Counted from the stretch's first letter, positions 8,999 to 19,422 are shown. The stretch: DNA of 64,000 nucleotides from Planctomycetota bacterium (GCA_021807595.1 JAKBCS010000003.1:28624-92623); one strand, 5' to 3'. Made by a program: numbers and translations. Notes: generated by a model from the sequence alone, not told the origin.

Positions 8999-10882
8999 TC
9001 AGTGTTCTTGGGAGACGATTTGTCGCAATTCGATCTGATAGCAACTCGTCGTGCCGTTGCCGGTGAAGAGCGAGCGCGAGTCGGGGGCGAAGGATAGTGC
9101 CTTGATTTGCGTGTCCAGTTCCATCCAGCCGCGCGAATCGCCGGTGTAGGCATCCCACAGACGCAGGGCGCGGTCGTCGCCGCCGGAAGCGAGCCAGCGT
9201 CCGTCGGGACTGTAGGCGACACAGGTAACGGCGTCGAGAGGTCCGGTCAGCTCAGCCGCCTGTTGCTGAGAGTCCACGTCCCAAACGATGACGCTTTGCG
9301 TCAGAGTGGCCGCGGCGAGGTGTTGGCCGGACGGATGGAACGAGAGGCTGCTCGTTCCGCCGGGAAGAATGGCGAGCGGCTGGCGTGCATGGAGATCCCA
9401 GAGGACGACGCGGCCTTCGGGACCGCGCGGAGCCAGCCAGTTGATGCCGCCGATAGCCAACAACCGCCCTTGGGGGTGAAAGGCCAACGCCTCGACGCTG
9501 CACCCGGAAACGGCGTCGGGAATCAAAAACGGTTCGCCGTCCGGCACGGTCCACAACCAGACATCGCTGCAGCGCACTCCCGCCGAGGCCAAGAGATTGG
9601 AATCCGGATGAAACGCCAGAACAGTGATCGGCGCGGCTTGGCCGACGAAGCAGCGTTCGCGTCGTCCGTCGTCAGCTTGCCACAGCCATAGTGTCTCGCG
9701 GTCGGCCTCCGGGCCTTCCGGCGATGCCAGGCTCCCAGCGTACCAGCGTCCGTCCGCGCTCGCGGTGAAGGCGCGCAACGGCTCGTTGCCTTCCAACTCG
9801 ATGATCTGCTCGGTTGTGGCCGTACTCCAAACCCGCAACGGCGAACCGGCGGCAAGACCCGCCAACCGTTTGCCGTCACCACTCACCGTAACGCAGGTTC
9901 GCGCCAACAGCGGATCGATGGCCGGGGGGAGCAGCGTATCGCTGGCGGAATCCCAAACGTGGATGACGCATCCCGCACCGGCCGAGGCCAACGATTGACC
10001 GTCGAGGCTAAACGCCAGGCAGCGAATCTCACGAGCATGATCGCGGCGCACGGTAAGGGTTTGATAGCTTTGCGTATCCCACAGATGAACGCTGGGGGAG
10101 GAATCGGCGCAGGCGAGTAGGCGTCCGTGCGACGCGAAGGCCAGCGCCTGTAGCTGTCCTTCGTGGCTGTTGAGCAAAATGAGAGGTACGGCGGCCTGCG
10201 TATCCCACACGCGGGCGGTGGCGTCCCATCCTGCGGAAACGAGGCGTCGTCCGTCGGGATGCCAGGCCATCGCCGGGATGCGGTCGGTATGTCCGAGCAG
10301 GCAGCCGAGCATCTCGCTCGTGACGACATCCCACAGGTAGATGCTGCGATCCTCGGTGGCGACGGCAATTTTTCTGCCGTCCAGGCTGAAGGCCAGTGCG
10401 CTGACGGCCGATGGAGGAGCGGCGTTCGAGGGAGAGATTGGTCCGTGCAGTTCGTAGGCCAAGCGTCCGCCGACGTAATCCCACAAACGGACGATGCCGT
10501 CGTCGTGACCACTGGCCAAAAGCAAGCCGCTCGACTGAAACGCCAATGCCGTCACCCACGAGCGTTGCGGCCAACACGCCGTCAGTTCGCCGTTGTGCGT
10601 CTCCCAAAGGCAAACCTCATCGCTGCCGGCGGCGAGATAGTGGGCCGAACTGCTGAAGCACCATACCGAGGCCGGGTCGGCCAACTCGTGCCAGCCGATC
10701 TGTCGCCGAGTGTCCAAATCCCAATGCCGCAGCACGCCCGGTTCCTCGACCGACCACAAACTGCCGTCCGGCGCGAAGCGCAGCGCCAACAGTTCGCCGT
10801 CGGTATGGAACGGACGCGCGCCGAAGATACGATGAGGTAAGGAGGAACCCAACGGAGCGGAAGAATCGGTCAACGCAATCAT
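8999..10882 (-). CDS. WD40-repeat protein
   Basis: Many WD motifs (VRLWDYVGG, IYLWDVVTSE, ARVWDTQAA, LRLWDAYTGD). Confidence 0.9.
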   Translation of the reverse strand: MIALTDSSAPLGSSLPHRIFGARPFHTDGELLALRFAPDGSLWSVEEPGVLRHWDLDTRRQIGWHELADPASVWCFSSSAHYLAAGSDEVCLWETHNGELTACWPQRSWVTALAFQSSGLLLASGHDDGIVRLWDYVGGRLAYELHGPISPSNAAPPSAVSALAFSLDGRKIAVATEDRSIYLWDVVTSEMLGCLLGHTDRIPAMAWHPDGRRLVSAGWDATARVWDTQAAVPLILLNSHEGQLQALAFASHGRLLACADSSPSVHLWDTQSYQTLTVRRDHAREIRCLAFSLDGQSLASAGAGCVIHVWDSASDTLLPPAIDPLLARTCVTVSGDGKRLAGLAAGSPLRVWSTATTEQIIELEGNEPLRAFTASADGRWYAGSLASPEGPEADRETLWLWQADDGRRERCFVGQAAPITVLAFHPDSNLLASAGVRCSDVWLWTVPDGEPFLIPDAVSGCSVEALAFHPQGRLLAIGGINWLAPRGPEGRVVLWDLHARQPLAILPGGTSSLSFHPSGQHLAAATLTQSVIVWDVDSQQQAAELTGPLDAVTCVAYSPDGRWLASGGDDRALRLWDAYTGDSRGWMELDTQIKALSFAPDSRSLFTGNGTTSCYQIELRQIVSQEH

Positions 10883-11018
10883 GTCCTAACTTTACACCAA
10901 ATTTTACTGGCGTGTCGTACAAAGTACGAAGTACAAATGAAGGAACGCCCCAACGGACAAGGATGACGGCCATCCTTAAGCCGCTGCGCGTTTATTTCTT
11001 CGGGATGGAACGATAGGG

Positions 11019-11954
11019 ATGGGCGAATTCGCCTTTATCGACTGGCTGCGCCAACGAACGCCTTCCGCCGAGCGCGTTCTGTTGGGGCCGGGGGACGACA
11101 CCGCCGTCTTACGCTGGCCGAGCGGAGCGGATTGTCTGGTCACGACGGATATGCTGCTGGAAGGCAGTTGTTTTCGGCTCGCCGAGACGCATCCCGGTTC
11201 CGCGGGAGCGGGTACGGCCCGGCAGATCGGGCGCAAAGCGCTAGCTGTCAATCTGAGCGACATCGCCGCCATGGCTGGCATTCCGCGAGCCGCCGTCGTC
11301 AGCGTCGGTCTGCCGCGCCGAGGCGGACGATCGTTGGCCGAACAGCTATACTTAGGGATGCGCGAGATGGCCGATGCCTACGACACGGCCATTGTGGGCG
11401 GCGATACCAACAGTTGGGATGGCCCCCTCGTCATCAACGTCGCGCTCCTGGGCGAGACGACGCCCCGAGGCGCGGTCAGTCGCAAGGGCGCGCGGCCCGG
11501 CGACGCACTGATTGTGACGGGGCCGTTGGGCGGGAGCATCCTGGGTAAGCACTTAGACTTCACGCCGCGCGTCCAAGAAGCGTTGGCTCTGCACGCCGCC
11601 GTCGATTTGCACGCCGCCATCGACATCAGCGATGGTCTCGCCGCCGATGTCGCCCACCTGTGCCAAGAGAGCGGCTGCGGCATCGCCCTCCGCGCCGAAT
11701 CCATCCCCATCGCCGACGCCGCTCGTGCGATGCCGGATAAACGCACGGCTTTGGAACACGCTCTTGGCGATGGCGAAGACTTTGAGCTGGTCTTCGCTGT
11801 TTCACCCGCCGACGCCGCAACGCTGTTACGCTCTCCACCGATTCCTGGATTGACCGTCATCGGAGAGTGCCTCGCCGAACCGGGGCTATGGCTGGAAAAG
11901 GACGGCCAACGCCTACCCCTGCCTACGCTGGGATATGTACACGAGCTGGAATAA
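11019..11954 (+). CDS. thiL: Thiamine-monophosphate kinase
   Basis: MGEFAFIDWLRQ...LLGPGDDTAVL, VNLSDIAAMAG, GGDTN, AIDISDGLAADVAHL: ThiL/AIR-synthase-like signatures. Confidence 0.95.
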   Translation: MGEFAFIDWLRQRTPSAERVLLGPGDDTAVLRWPSGADCLVTTDMLLEGSCFRLAETHPGSAGAGTARQIGRKALAVNLSDIAAMAGIPRAAVVSVGLPRRGGRSLAEQLYLGMREMADAYDTAIVGGDTNSWDGPLVINVALLGETTPRGAVSRKGARPGDALIVTGPLGGSILGKHLDFTPRVQEALALHAAVDLHAAIDISDGLAADVAHLCQESGCGIALRAESIPIADAARAMPDKRTALEHALGDGEDFELVFAVSPADAATLLRSPPIPGLTVIGECLAEPGLWLEKDGQRLPLPTLGYVHELE

Positions 11955-11960
11955 ATTGGG

Positions 11961-12007
11961 TTAGCCTCGAGGCGGACGGTTCGCGCTCCGCTTCGCGTCG
12001 CGGCTAA
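11961..12007. repeat. Imperfect intergenic palindrome (ttagcc...ggctaa with cgaggcgga/tccgcttcg stem)
   Basis: Directly downstream of thiL; shares a GCGCTCCGC core with palindromes at 28768 and 45045. Confidence 0.6.
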
Positions 12008-12037
12008 TCGCACCCATGTTGCTACCCAATCTTAGGA

Positions 12038-13306
12038 GTGAATCGAATGCGTCTTCCAATTCTCACGTTGACTGCTCTCGCATGGTTTGGCGGCCTCGTT
12101 CGTGCCGATAACTGGCCCGGCTGGCGCGGACCAAACGGGGATGGTCTCTCCCACGAGAAGAACCTCCCGCGAACGTGGAGCGAGAAAGAGAACGTCCGTT
12201 GGAAGACGCCCATTCCCGGCAAGGGACATTCCTCGCCCATCGTGTGGGGAGATCGAGTCTTTGTGACCACCTGCCTCGAAGAGAAGGGCGAGCGCGTGCT
12301 GATCTGTCTCGATCGCCGCGATGGTTCCATTGTCTGGCAGCGCGTCGTGCTGACCGCCAAACTCGAAAAGAAGCATCCGCTCAACAGCTTCGCCAGCGCC
12401 ACGCCCGTCACCGACGGCGAACACGTCTGGGCCGCCTTCCTCGCTTATCCCGAAATGCAGGTGGCCTGCTACGACTTCAAGGGCAATAAAGTCTGGGCAC
12501 GCTCGCCCGGCAAACTACTCTCAGTCCACGGCTTTTGTAGTTCGCCGATCTTGCACAAAGGTCTCGTCATCCTCAATGGCGATCAAGACGCCAAGGCGTA
12601 TCTGGTCGCATTAGACAAAAAAACCGGCGAAGAACGCTGGCGCGTCGACCGGCCCAATCGCACGCGCTCCTACTGCACGCCCATCCTCATCCACGCCAAG
12701 AAGAGACCGGAGGTGACGCAACTCGTTCTCAGCGGCAGCAAATCGGTCACCGCCTACGACGCCGACAACGGTAAGCCGCTGTGGATTCTCGACGGTCCCA
12801 CGGAACAGTATGTGGCGAGTCTGGTGTATCTCGACGACATTCTTTTCCTGACGACGGGCTTTCCCGAATACCACCTGATGGGTCTCAGCCCCGAAGGCGA
12901 GGGGAACATCACGAAAAGCAGATACGTCCGCTGGCACATTCCACACAAGATCAATGGCCGCGACGGTGCGTCCTACGTCCCTTCACCGATTGCCGCCGGA
13001 GGCCATTTCTACGTCGCCTCGGATACCGGGTTTCTGAGTTGTTTGGAGCCACAGAATGGGAACCGGCTGTGGAAAAAGAAACTGGCGCGGCACATCAGCG
13101 CCTCGCCCGTGTTGGCGGATGGATACCTTTATTTTGTGGACGACGACGGTATCGCTTACGTTCTGAAGGCGAACGCCGAGTTCGACGTGATTCACAAAAA
13201 TAAGCTGAACGACGAGTGCTACGCCTCCCCTGCCATCTCGGAGGGACAGATTTTCCTTCGCGGTTTACACAATCTGTATTGCATCGGCGCGCATTCGGGC
13301 AAATGA
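12038..13306 (+). CDS. Secreted PQQ-like beta-propeller protein
   Basis: NWPGWRGPNGDGLSHEKNLPRTWSEKENVRWKTPIPGKGHSSPIVWGDRVFV and repeated blades (LVALDKKTGEERW). Confidence 0.88.
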   Translation: MNRMRLPILTLTALAWFGGLVRADNWPGWRGPNGDGLSHEKNLPRTWSEKENVRWKTPIPGKGHSSPIVWGDRVFVTTCLEEKGERVLICLDRRDGSIVWQRVVLTAKLEKKHPLNSFASATPVTDGEHVWAAFLAYPEMQVACYDFKGNKVWARSPGKLLSVHGFCSSPILHKGLVILNGDQDAKAYLVALDKKTGEERWRVDRPNRTRSYCTPILIHAKKRPEVTQLVLSGSKSVTAYDADNGKPLWILDGPTEQYVASLVYLDDILFLTTGFPEYHLMGLSPEGEGNITKSRYVRWHIPHKINGRDGASYVPSPIAAGGHFYVASDTGFLSCLEPQNGNRLWKKKLARHISASPVLADGYLYFVDDDGIAYVLKANAEFDVIHKNKLNDECYASPAISEGQIFLRGLHNLYCIGAHSGK

Positions 13307-13373
13307 ACCTCCTGCGCTCTCGATCCGCATTTCCTTCCCTCTCGGCGATTCGCCCTCGTCGCCTGGACGGTTC

Positions 13374-13400
13374 GTCTCGCATGGCGTGGCCATGCGAGAC
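13374..13400. terminator. 12-bp perfect hairpin between convergent genes
   Basis: gtctcgcatggc gtg gccatgcgagac. Confidence 0.65.
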
Positions 13401-13414
13401 CGTTGGATGAGAGA

Positions 13415-14626
13415 TTACCTCAACCAGCGCCAGAGTCGAACGGTGCCGTCTTTTCCCGCGGTCAAACACTGCCGGCCATCGGGAAGCACTACGACATTCA
13501 GCAATCCCCCGTCCGCTCGTTCGGACACGCCCAGCAATTTGCCGGACGACACATCCCAAAGATGGACGTGGGGATCGGTCTCATCGCCGCAGGCCACGAT
13601 GCGCCGGCCGTCGGGAGTGAAGGCCGCACACTCGACGCGATTCATCGACCCTTGAAAGCGCTTCACCTCTTTGCCATCGGCCACGTTCCACAAACGCACC
13701 GTCTTGTCGAAACTGCTGGAGAGCAGCGTTTTCCCATCTTTGGAAAAGGAAAGATTCGTCACCTCCATATTGTGCCCCGGCAAAGAGCGAATCTCCGTTC
13801 CTTTGTCCACGTCCCAAATCCGTATCGTTCCCGGAGTCGCCTCCGCCGTGAAGTGACCGGCCGCCAGTAACTTGCCGTCCGGCGACACGGCCAAGCAGCG
13901 CACCATTCCACGCACGTTCTTGAAGGATCGCATTGATTTTCCGGTCGCTGTATCCCAAACACGGATCGACTGATCCCAGGCTCCGCTGATCGCGCGTTTG
14001 CCGTCCGCCATCAAGAGCGTTCCCCATACCGTCTGCTCGTGCCCCGTCATGGCGTGGACGATATTGCCCGTCTTCAAGTCGAAGAGATAGACTTTATCCC
14101 CGCCTGCAATCACCTGCCGCCCGTCCGCGGAGAAGGCCAGCGACCAGTAGCCATTGTGATGTTCTCCGAACAAGCGAATCTGTTTTCCAGCGGCTAGATC
14201 CCAATACCGAATGCCGTCTCCACCGGCCGTAATGGCACATTTACCGTCGGGAGACAAGGCGACGCGCCGCACCCATCGCATACTCGGCTCGTTGTTGAGG
14301 TTCGTATGCTCGCCCAGAACGCGGACCATCTCGATATTGACGGCAGAAATAGCGTAGGAAGCCCGCGCTGCGCGCAGCCGCACATCGGGATCGACGGTCA
14401 AGTCGGACGCCGTTCTCTCTAACGTCGTACTCGCCACGGAACCCAGAGCCACGAGGCGTCGCACGGCCTCCTCGCGCTCCTGAAAGGTTTTTCCATCTAG
14501 CTGAGCGATGAGCTTTTCGAGCGCCTTGCTCTCGGTCGAGGATTGGTCCTTTTCCGACTTCGCCTCTCTACCCAACGCGGTCGAGAGAATACTGGCAATG
14601 AGGATGGGACACAGAACGAATCGCAT
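13415..14626 (-). CDS. Secreted WD40-repeat protein
   Basis: Signal peptide MRFVLCPILIASILSTALG; HEAT-like N-terminal segment; IRVWDTATGK, IRIWDVDKGT, VRLWNVADGK repeats. Confidence 0.88.
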   Translation of the reverse strand: MRFVLCPILIASILSTALGREAKSEKDQSSTESKALEKLIAQLDGKTFQEREEAVRRLVALGSVASTTLERTASDLTVDPDVRLRAARASYAISAVNIEMVRVLGEHTNLNNEPSMRWVRRVALSPDGKCAITAGGDGIRYWDLAAGKQIRLFGEHHNGYWSLAFSADGRQVIAGGDKVYLFDLKTGNIVHAMTGHEQTVWGTLLMADGKRAISGAWDQSIRVWDTATGKSMRSFKNVRGMVRCLAVSPDGKLLAAGHFTAEATPGTIRIWDVDKGTEIRSLPGHNMEVTNLSFSKDGKTLLSSSFDKTVRLWNVADGKEVKRFQGSMNRVECAAFTPDGRRIVACGDETDPHVHLWDVSSGKLLGVSERADGGLLNVVVLPDGRQCLTAGKDGTVRLWRWLR

Positions 14627-14794
14627 GACTTGAACGCCTCTCGGTTTCTGGGGCAAACGGAGTTCGCTTCAAATAGTATATGCGCGTTGGCTCGTTGGAC
14701 ACAGTGTCGCCCCTCAATTCTGGCCGAACGATGACCCGTCCGTCGGATTCCGCAAAACGGAGCGCCTCGAGCTTGCCGCGCGGATACATTAACC

Positions 14795-16318
14795 GTGCCG
14801 CGCGACTCTCGGAAAGCGGAGCGGCGGAAGTCGTGGTTCGCCAGCCGAGTCTCCCCTCCTGCCCGTGTGAGTGCGGAAATGCTTACGGTTCATGTCCGCG
14901 TTGTGGATGCCGTGGGAAAGCCGACCCCGGTGCGTCTGCGGTTGACCGACGCCGCCGGCGTCGGTCACATGCCGTTTGGACGAACGGCGACGACGGCCCT
15001 CGATTCCAAGGCAAGGGTAGGGGGACAAGTGCGCCTTGGCGATGTCGATTACGCCCATATCGACGGCACCTGCGAAGTGCAACTTCCGCCCGGCCCCATT
15101 CGCATGGAAGCCCATAAGGGACCGGAATATGAGGTAATCCTTCGCGAGGTACTCCTGGGGCCGGGGAAAATCGCTCTGAGATCGACCATCGAACGCGCGT
15201 TCGATTGGCGTTCGCGCGGCTGGTACTCGGGAGACGGCCGAGCGCACGAACTGTCGCCGCACGCGGCTCGCTTGGAGGGTGCGGCCGAGGGATTAGACGT
15301 CGTGAATCTGTTGGCTACCGATTACGTCGCGCTGTTGGCATTCAGCGGATCACAACCGGCGCTGGAAGGGGTGCCTTATGTTGTCGTCAATACGATGAAT
15401 AGCCACCCCACATTGGGGACCGTGGCGCTGTTGAATTGTCACCGCGCGGTCTATCCGCTACGTTTCGGGACGCCGGATGCGCGCGACGATTGGTCCGTCG
15501 TCGATTGGTGCGATCAATGCCATCGCAAGAAAGGTCTCGTTGTGTCGCCGGATCTGCCGCGTTGGACGCAAGAGCATCCGCAGGGAGAAGCATTGGCGGC
15601 TCTATTGCTCGGTAAGATCGACGCCTTCGAGATTTGCCATTTAGGCGATCCACAAGGGGAGAAAAGCCTCGCCGACTGGTATCGACTGCTCGCCTGTGGG
15701 GTTCGGAAGCCGTTGATGGGTTCCAGCGGCAAGATGAGTAATGCCACAGTCCTCGGAGCGGTTCGTACCTACGCTCGTCTGGAACCGGGATGTGATTTCA
15801 GGTACGGTTCCTGGATCGAGGCGGTGCGCGCCGGCCGAACCTTCATCACCGAGGGACCATTGTTGTCCCTGACGGTGAACGGGCTTGAACCCGGCGCGTT
15901 CGTGTCGCCACCCGACGACAAGCAACTGGCGCGCGTGGCAATCGAGGCGTGCAGCGTGACGCCGTTCGATCGTTTGGAATTGTTGTATAACGGCGAAGTC
16001 GTGGCACGATGCGAGGCGAGCGCGGATAAACGCCTGGAAAAACTGGAAGTCGAAGTGCCTCTCGGCGCGAGTGGCTGGCTGGCGGCGCGCTGTCTGAAAG
16101 GCGAAACCGTCCGCGCTCACACCTCACCGGTCTATGTGCGGATCGAGGGCCGCCCCGTGTCCGCGCATGCGGATACCCTCGCTCCGTTCCTTGCCGTGCT
16201 GGAGCGCACACTGGCATGGGTGCGAAACGAGGCGCGATGCGACAAGAAAAGCCGGCGCGAACAACTGGTGCAGACGTTGGAATCCGCACGGCAGGTGTTG
16301 ACTCGCCGTACTTCTTGA
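14795..16318 (+). CDS. CehA/McbA-like (PHP-fold) metallohydrolase-related protein
   Basis: RGWYSGDGRAHELSPHAARLEGAAEGLDVVNLLATD resembles the CehA/McbA family pattern; C-terminal domain with TFITEGPLLSLTVNG. Confidence 0.68.
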   Translation: MPRDSRKAERRKSWFASRVSPPARVSAEMLTVHVRVVDAVGKPTPVRLRLTDAAGVGHMPFGRTATTALDSKARVGGQVRLGDVDYAHIDGTCEVQLPPGPIRMEAHKGPEYEVILREVLLGPGKIALRSTIERAFDWRSRGWYSGDGRAHELSPHAARLEGAAEGLDVVNLLATDYVALLAFSGSQPALEGVPYVVVNTMNSHPTLGTVALLNCHRAVYPLRFGTPDARDDWSVVDWCDQCHRKKGLVVSPDLPRWTQEHPQGEALAALLLGKIDAFEICHLGDPQGEKSLADWYRLLACGVRKPLMGSSGKMSNATVLGAVRTYARLEPGCDFRYGSWIEAVRAGRTFITEGPLLSLTVNGLEPGAFVSPPDDKQLARVAIEACSVTPFDRLELLYNGEVVARCEASADKRLEKLEVEVPLGASGWLAARCLKGETVRAHTSPVYVRIEGRPVSAHADTLAPFLAVLERTLAWVRNEARCDKKSRREQLVQTLESARQVLTRRTS

Positions 16319-16391
16319 CGGTCCAGCGCTCCTCGACTCCGCCCTCTACTCGGAGGCGAGGGGAGGAGCGAACTCACGGGAGAGTAAAACG

Positions 16392-17390
16392 GTGCCGCGC
16401 CGATACCTCGTATTGCTACTCATTCCCGTCGTCCTCATCTTGGCCGGCACGTTGGGCTACTACTTGATTGAGCCGAGCTATTCGCTGTTCGACGCCCTGT
16501 ACATGACCGTCATTACCCTGACGACGGTGGGGTACGAGGAAGTACATCATCCGTTGTCGCGGCACGGTCGCGTGTTCACGATGGCACTTCTGCTCATCGG
16601 CGTATTCGTGTTCTTCTACACCATCACCGAGCTATTGCGCTCGGTCGTAAGCGGCGAAGTAAGGCAATTGTTGGGGAGGCAGCGCATGGAGCGGAGTTTG
16701 GCGGGACTTAAGAACCATATGATAATCTGCGGCTATGGGCGCATGGGTCGGCGCGTCTGCGAAGAGTTCTCGCGCCAGGGGCTGCCGTTCGTTCTCATCG
16801 ACCGGCGCGCCGAGCTGTTGCAAGATTTCGAGGTGCCTCACGGCATCGCGCTGCCCGGCGATGCCACCTCGGACGAGGTACTCAAACATGCCGGAGTCGA
16901 GCGTGCCCGCGCCCTGGTGACGGTCGCCGCTTCCGACGCCGACAATCTGTTCATCACCCTTAGCGCGCGATTGCTCAACGACAAGCTGTTCATCGTGGCG
17001 CGCGCCGAAGGCGAGTTGGCCGAGGAAAAACTGCTCCGCGCAGGAGCCAATCGGGTGGTTGCGCCCTATGTCATCGGCGGCACCAAGGTAGCGATGGCGG
17101 TGCTGCGTCCCGCCGTGGTCGATTTCATCGAATTGGCCACGCGCACGGAGCATCTCGATCTGCAGATCGAAGAGACGTTGATCCAATCCGGCAGCAAGTT
17201 GGACGGTGCCACCCTGCACTCCAGCGGCTTACGGCAAGAGCTTGGAGTTATCGTCGTGGCCATCAAAAAGGCCGACGGGCATCTCGTTGCCAACCCTCCC
17301 GGCGACGCAAGAATGGTGCCCGGCGACACGCTGATCGCCCTCGGACCTCGCAAGGGGTTGGATCGCGTCGATGTCTTGGCGAGCAAGTAG
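16392..17390 (+). CDS. Two-TM potassium channel with RCK (TrkA-N and TrkA-C) domains
   Basis: Pore loop MTVITLTTVGYEEV, NAD-binding HMIICGYGRMGRRVCEEF, C-terminal VVAIKKADGHLVANPPGDARMVPGDTLIALG. Confidence 0.92.
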   Translation: MPRRYLVLLLIPVVLILAGTLGYYLIEPSYSLFDALYMTVITLTTVGYEEVHHPLSRHGRVFTMALLLIGVFVFFYTITELLRSVVSGEVRQLLGRQRMERSLAGLKNHMIICGYGRMGRRVCEEFSRQGLPFVLIDRRAELLQDFEVPHGIALPGDATSDEVLKHAGVERARALVTVAASDADNLFITLSARLLNDKLFIVARAEGELAEEKLLRAGANRVVAPYVIGGTKVAMAVLRPAVVDFIELATRTEHLDLQIEETLIQSGSKLDGATLHSSGLRQELGVIVVAIKKADGHLVANPPGDARMVPGDTLIALGPRKGLDRVDVLASK

Positions 17391-18170
17391 CAAATCGGCG
17401 ACTCGACTCGACCGAATTGTGAAGATGCTCTTGACAGCGAGCAACACCTTTTGTATTAGCCCCACCCTCGCACTTAACGCATGGACTTGTCTGGGCGACG
17501 CCGATCTCGGCCAAGCGTCTTTCCCTTTTGGGGACGATCGCTTGCCGAGGAAGGATACCGTCGTCAATCGTGGGGCGATCCGCGCGAAGGGGTTCGCGCG
17601 GAGTTCGTGCAAATGCGAGACGTGGCCGTTGGGTGGCACGGGGGGCGAACGCGCAATCCGCGCGCACGGAGCGCTCGCGCCGAACGGCAACGACGAAGGG
17701 ATCGACGTACAAAAACGTGATTTTCTCTTCAGGGAACCACGGCGAGTCGTCGATAGAGGATTAGCTAACGGCCCCTTTTGGGCCGTCACGGACGGGGGTT
17801 TGGCAAGAGGGGGTTCGGTGCCCGCGAGGGCGAGCAGAGAATGCGACGAGCCGCAAACCGCTCCGACGACGGGGGAGTCGCGGAGTGGACCACGATACGG
17901 CTTCGCAAGCTCCAGAACGACTGTGAAACCAGGGGACGCCGGCTCGGCGTTGCCAACCGATTGAGGCGAAACGCGGCGGTTGGAATAACGGAAGACGCAT
18001 CGCGAGCAACCGGCTCGCAACGAACGCTTCCCAGGTATCGACAGTCCGACTTTCTTTCCCAATTGTCTCCGCTCGGAGTGCGAGCGTCGAAAGCGACGCC
18101 GTCCGCTCTGCGCACGGGGAACGATTGGGTGGGACCGAATGACCACTTGCCTTACAGCAGGGAGGAGTCC

Positions 18171-18947
18171 ATGGCGACACATGTGGACGTGGATATTCAG
18201 CAAGTTTGGCGCGAGTATCGAGCGCATCCGAGCATCGAGTTGCGCAATCAACTCGTCGAACGCTATTTGCCGCTCGTCAAATACAATGCCGAGCGTATTT
18301 GGGCGCGATTACCCGATGGCGTCGATCTCGACGACCTCATCAGCGCGGGAGTCTTTGGCCTGATGGATGCCATCGACGCCTTCGATCTCGAACGCGGCGT
18401 GAAGTTCGAGACCTATTGCGTGCCGCGTATCCGAGGTGCCATGCTCGACGAGCTACGCACCATGGATTGGGTGCCGCGGCTGGTTCGCAGCAAGGCGACG
18501 AAGATGGAAGAAGCGCGCAAAACGCTCGAAGCCGCGCTCGGTCGCCCGCCGCGCCCCGATGAAATGGCCCTACGACTCGATGTCAGCATCGACGAGTACA
18601 ACAAAATGGTCGGCGATGCCACTGCCGTTAGCCAAGTCAGTCTCAACAAAAAATGGTACGAGACCGACAGCTACAAAGACGTGCGCGAGATCGACATTCT
18701 CGAAGACAAGAAGGCCGAAGATCCCACGCACCGTCTGCAAAACCGCGATCTGATGCGGCTCGTCACACGCGGCCTAAACCGCAACGAGCGGCTCATCATC
18801 ATTCTTTACTATTACGAAGACATGACGATGAAAGAGATTGGCGCGACGCTCGATCTCAGCGAGTCTCGCGTCAGTCAGATGCATTCGAGCATCGTTGCCC
18901 GTTTGCAAACGCAGCTGGCGCAGCGGCGTCCCGAGTTCAGCAATTAA
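18171..18947 (+). CDS. FliA/WhiG-type RNA polymerase sigma factor (sigma-28 family)
   Basis: YLPLVKYNAERIWARLPDGVDLDDLISAGVFGLMDAIDAFDLERGVKFETYCVPRIRGAMLDELR...NRNERLIIILYYYEDMTMKEIGATLDLSESRVSQMHSSIVARL. Confidence 0.94.
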   Translation: MATHVDVDIQQVWREYRAHPSIELRNQLVERYLPLVKYNAERIWARLPDGVDLDDLISAGVFGLMDAIDAFDLERGVKFETYCVPRIRGAMLDELRTMDWVPRLVRSKATKMEEARKTLEAALGRPPRPDEMALRLDVSIDEYNKMVGDATAVSQVSLNKKWYETDSYKDVREIDILEDKKAEDPTHRLQNRDLMRLVTRGLNRNERLIIILYYYEDMTMKEIGATLDLSESRVSQMHSSIVARLQTQLAQRRPEFSN

Positions 18948-18973
18948 ACGCTCGATACCAAGGTCGGTGCCAG

Positions 18974-19007
18974 AGTTGCCGGGTGGATACATCACCGCCC
19001 GGCAACT
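18974..19007. terminator. Hairpin between convergent sigma factor and NUDIX genes
   Basis: agttgccgggtgg ... ccgcccggcaact, 13-bp arms with one G:T-compatible mismatch. Confidence 0.65.
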
Positions 19008-19422
19008 AGCGCTGCCGGTTCGCCGAGCAGAAGGGCATCGCCTCGCGGATCAATTCGCGCAAACCGGCGTCGTCGATACGTTGGATGGCTTCCTCGGGGA
19101 CGAGCCAACAGCGTTGGCGAAGGTCGCGTTCCGGCCAGCGTTCGGCCACGTCCGTCACATTCATTACGAAAATCGTGACGTGACAAGTAAAGCCCGACTT
19201 CTCGTAGAGATAAGTGCCGATGGGATCGGACTGTAGCACGCCGACCAAGCCGGCCTCCTCCCATGCCTCTTGCAAGGCGATCTCCGCGGACGACTTACCC
19301 GGTTCCAAACAGCCCTTGGGCACTACCCAGCGTTTGCCGCCGCGCGAAGACACGACACAAATACGATCGCCATCGATCGGAATGACGCCGGCTTGACGAA
19401 TCACACTTGAAGAGCTTGGCAT
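19006..19422 (-). CDS. NUDIX hydrolase
   Basis: Nudix box GCLEPGKSSAEIALQEAWEEAGLVG. Confidence 0.93.
   Translation of the reverse strand: MPSSSSVIRQAGVIPIDGDRICVVSSRGGKRWVVPKGCLEPGKSSAEIALQEAWEEAGLVGVLQSDPIGTYLYEKSGFTCHVTIFVMNVTDVAERWPERDLRQRCWLVPEEAIQRIDDAGLRELIREAMPFCSANRQR

Noticed and set aside
17229-18251. 340-aa minus-strand ORF over the K+ channel/sigma gap
   Set aside because: Arg/Ser/Pro-rich shadow composition, overlaps the channel 3' end, no recognisable domain.
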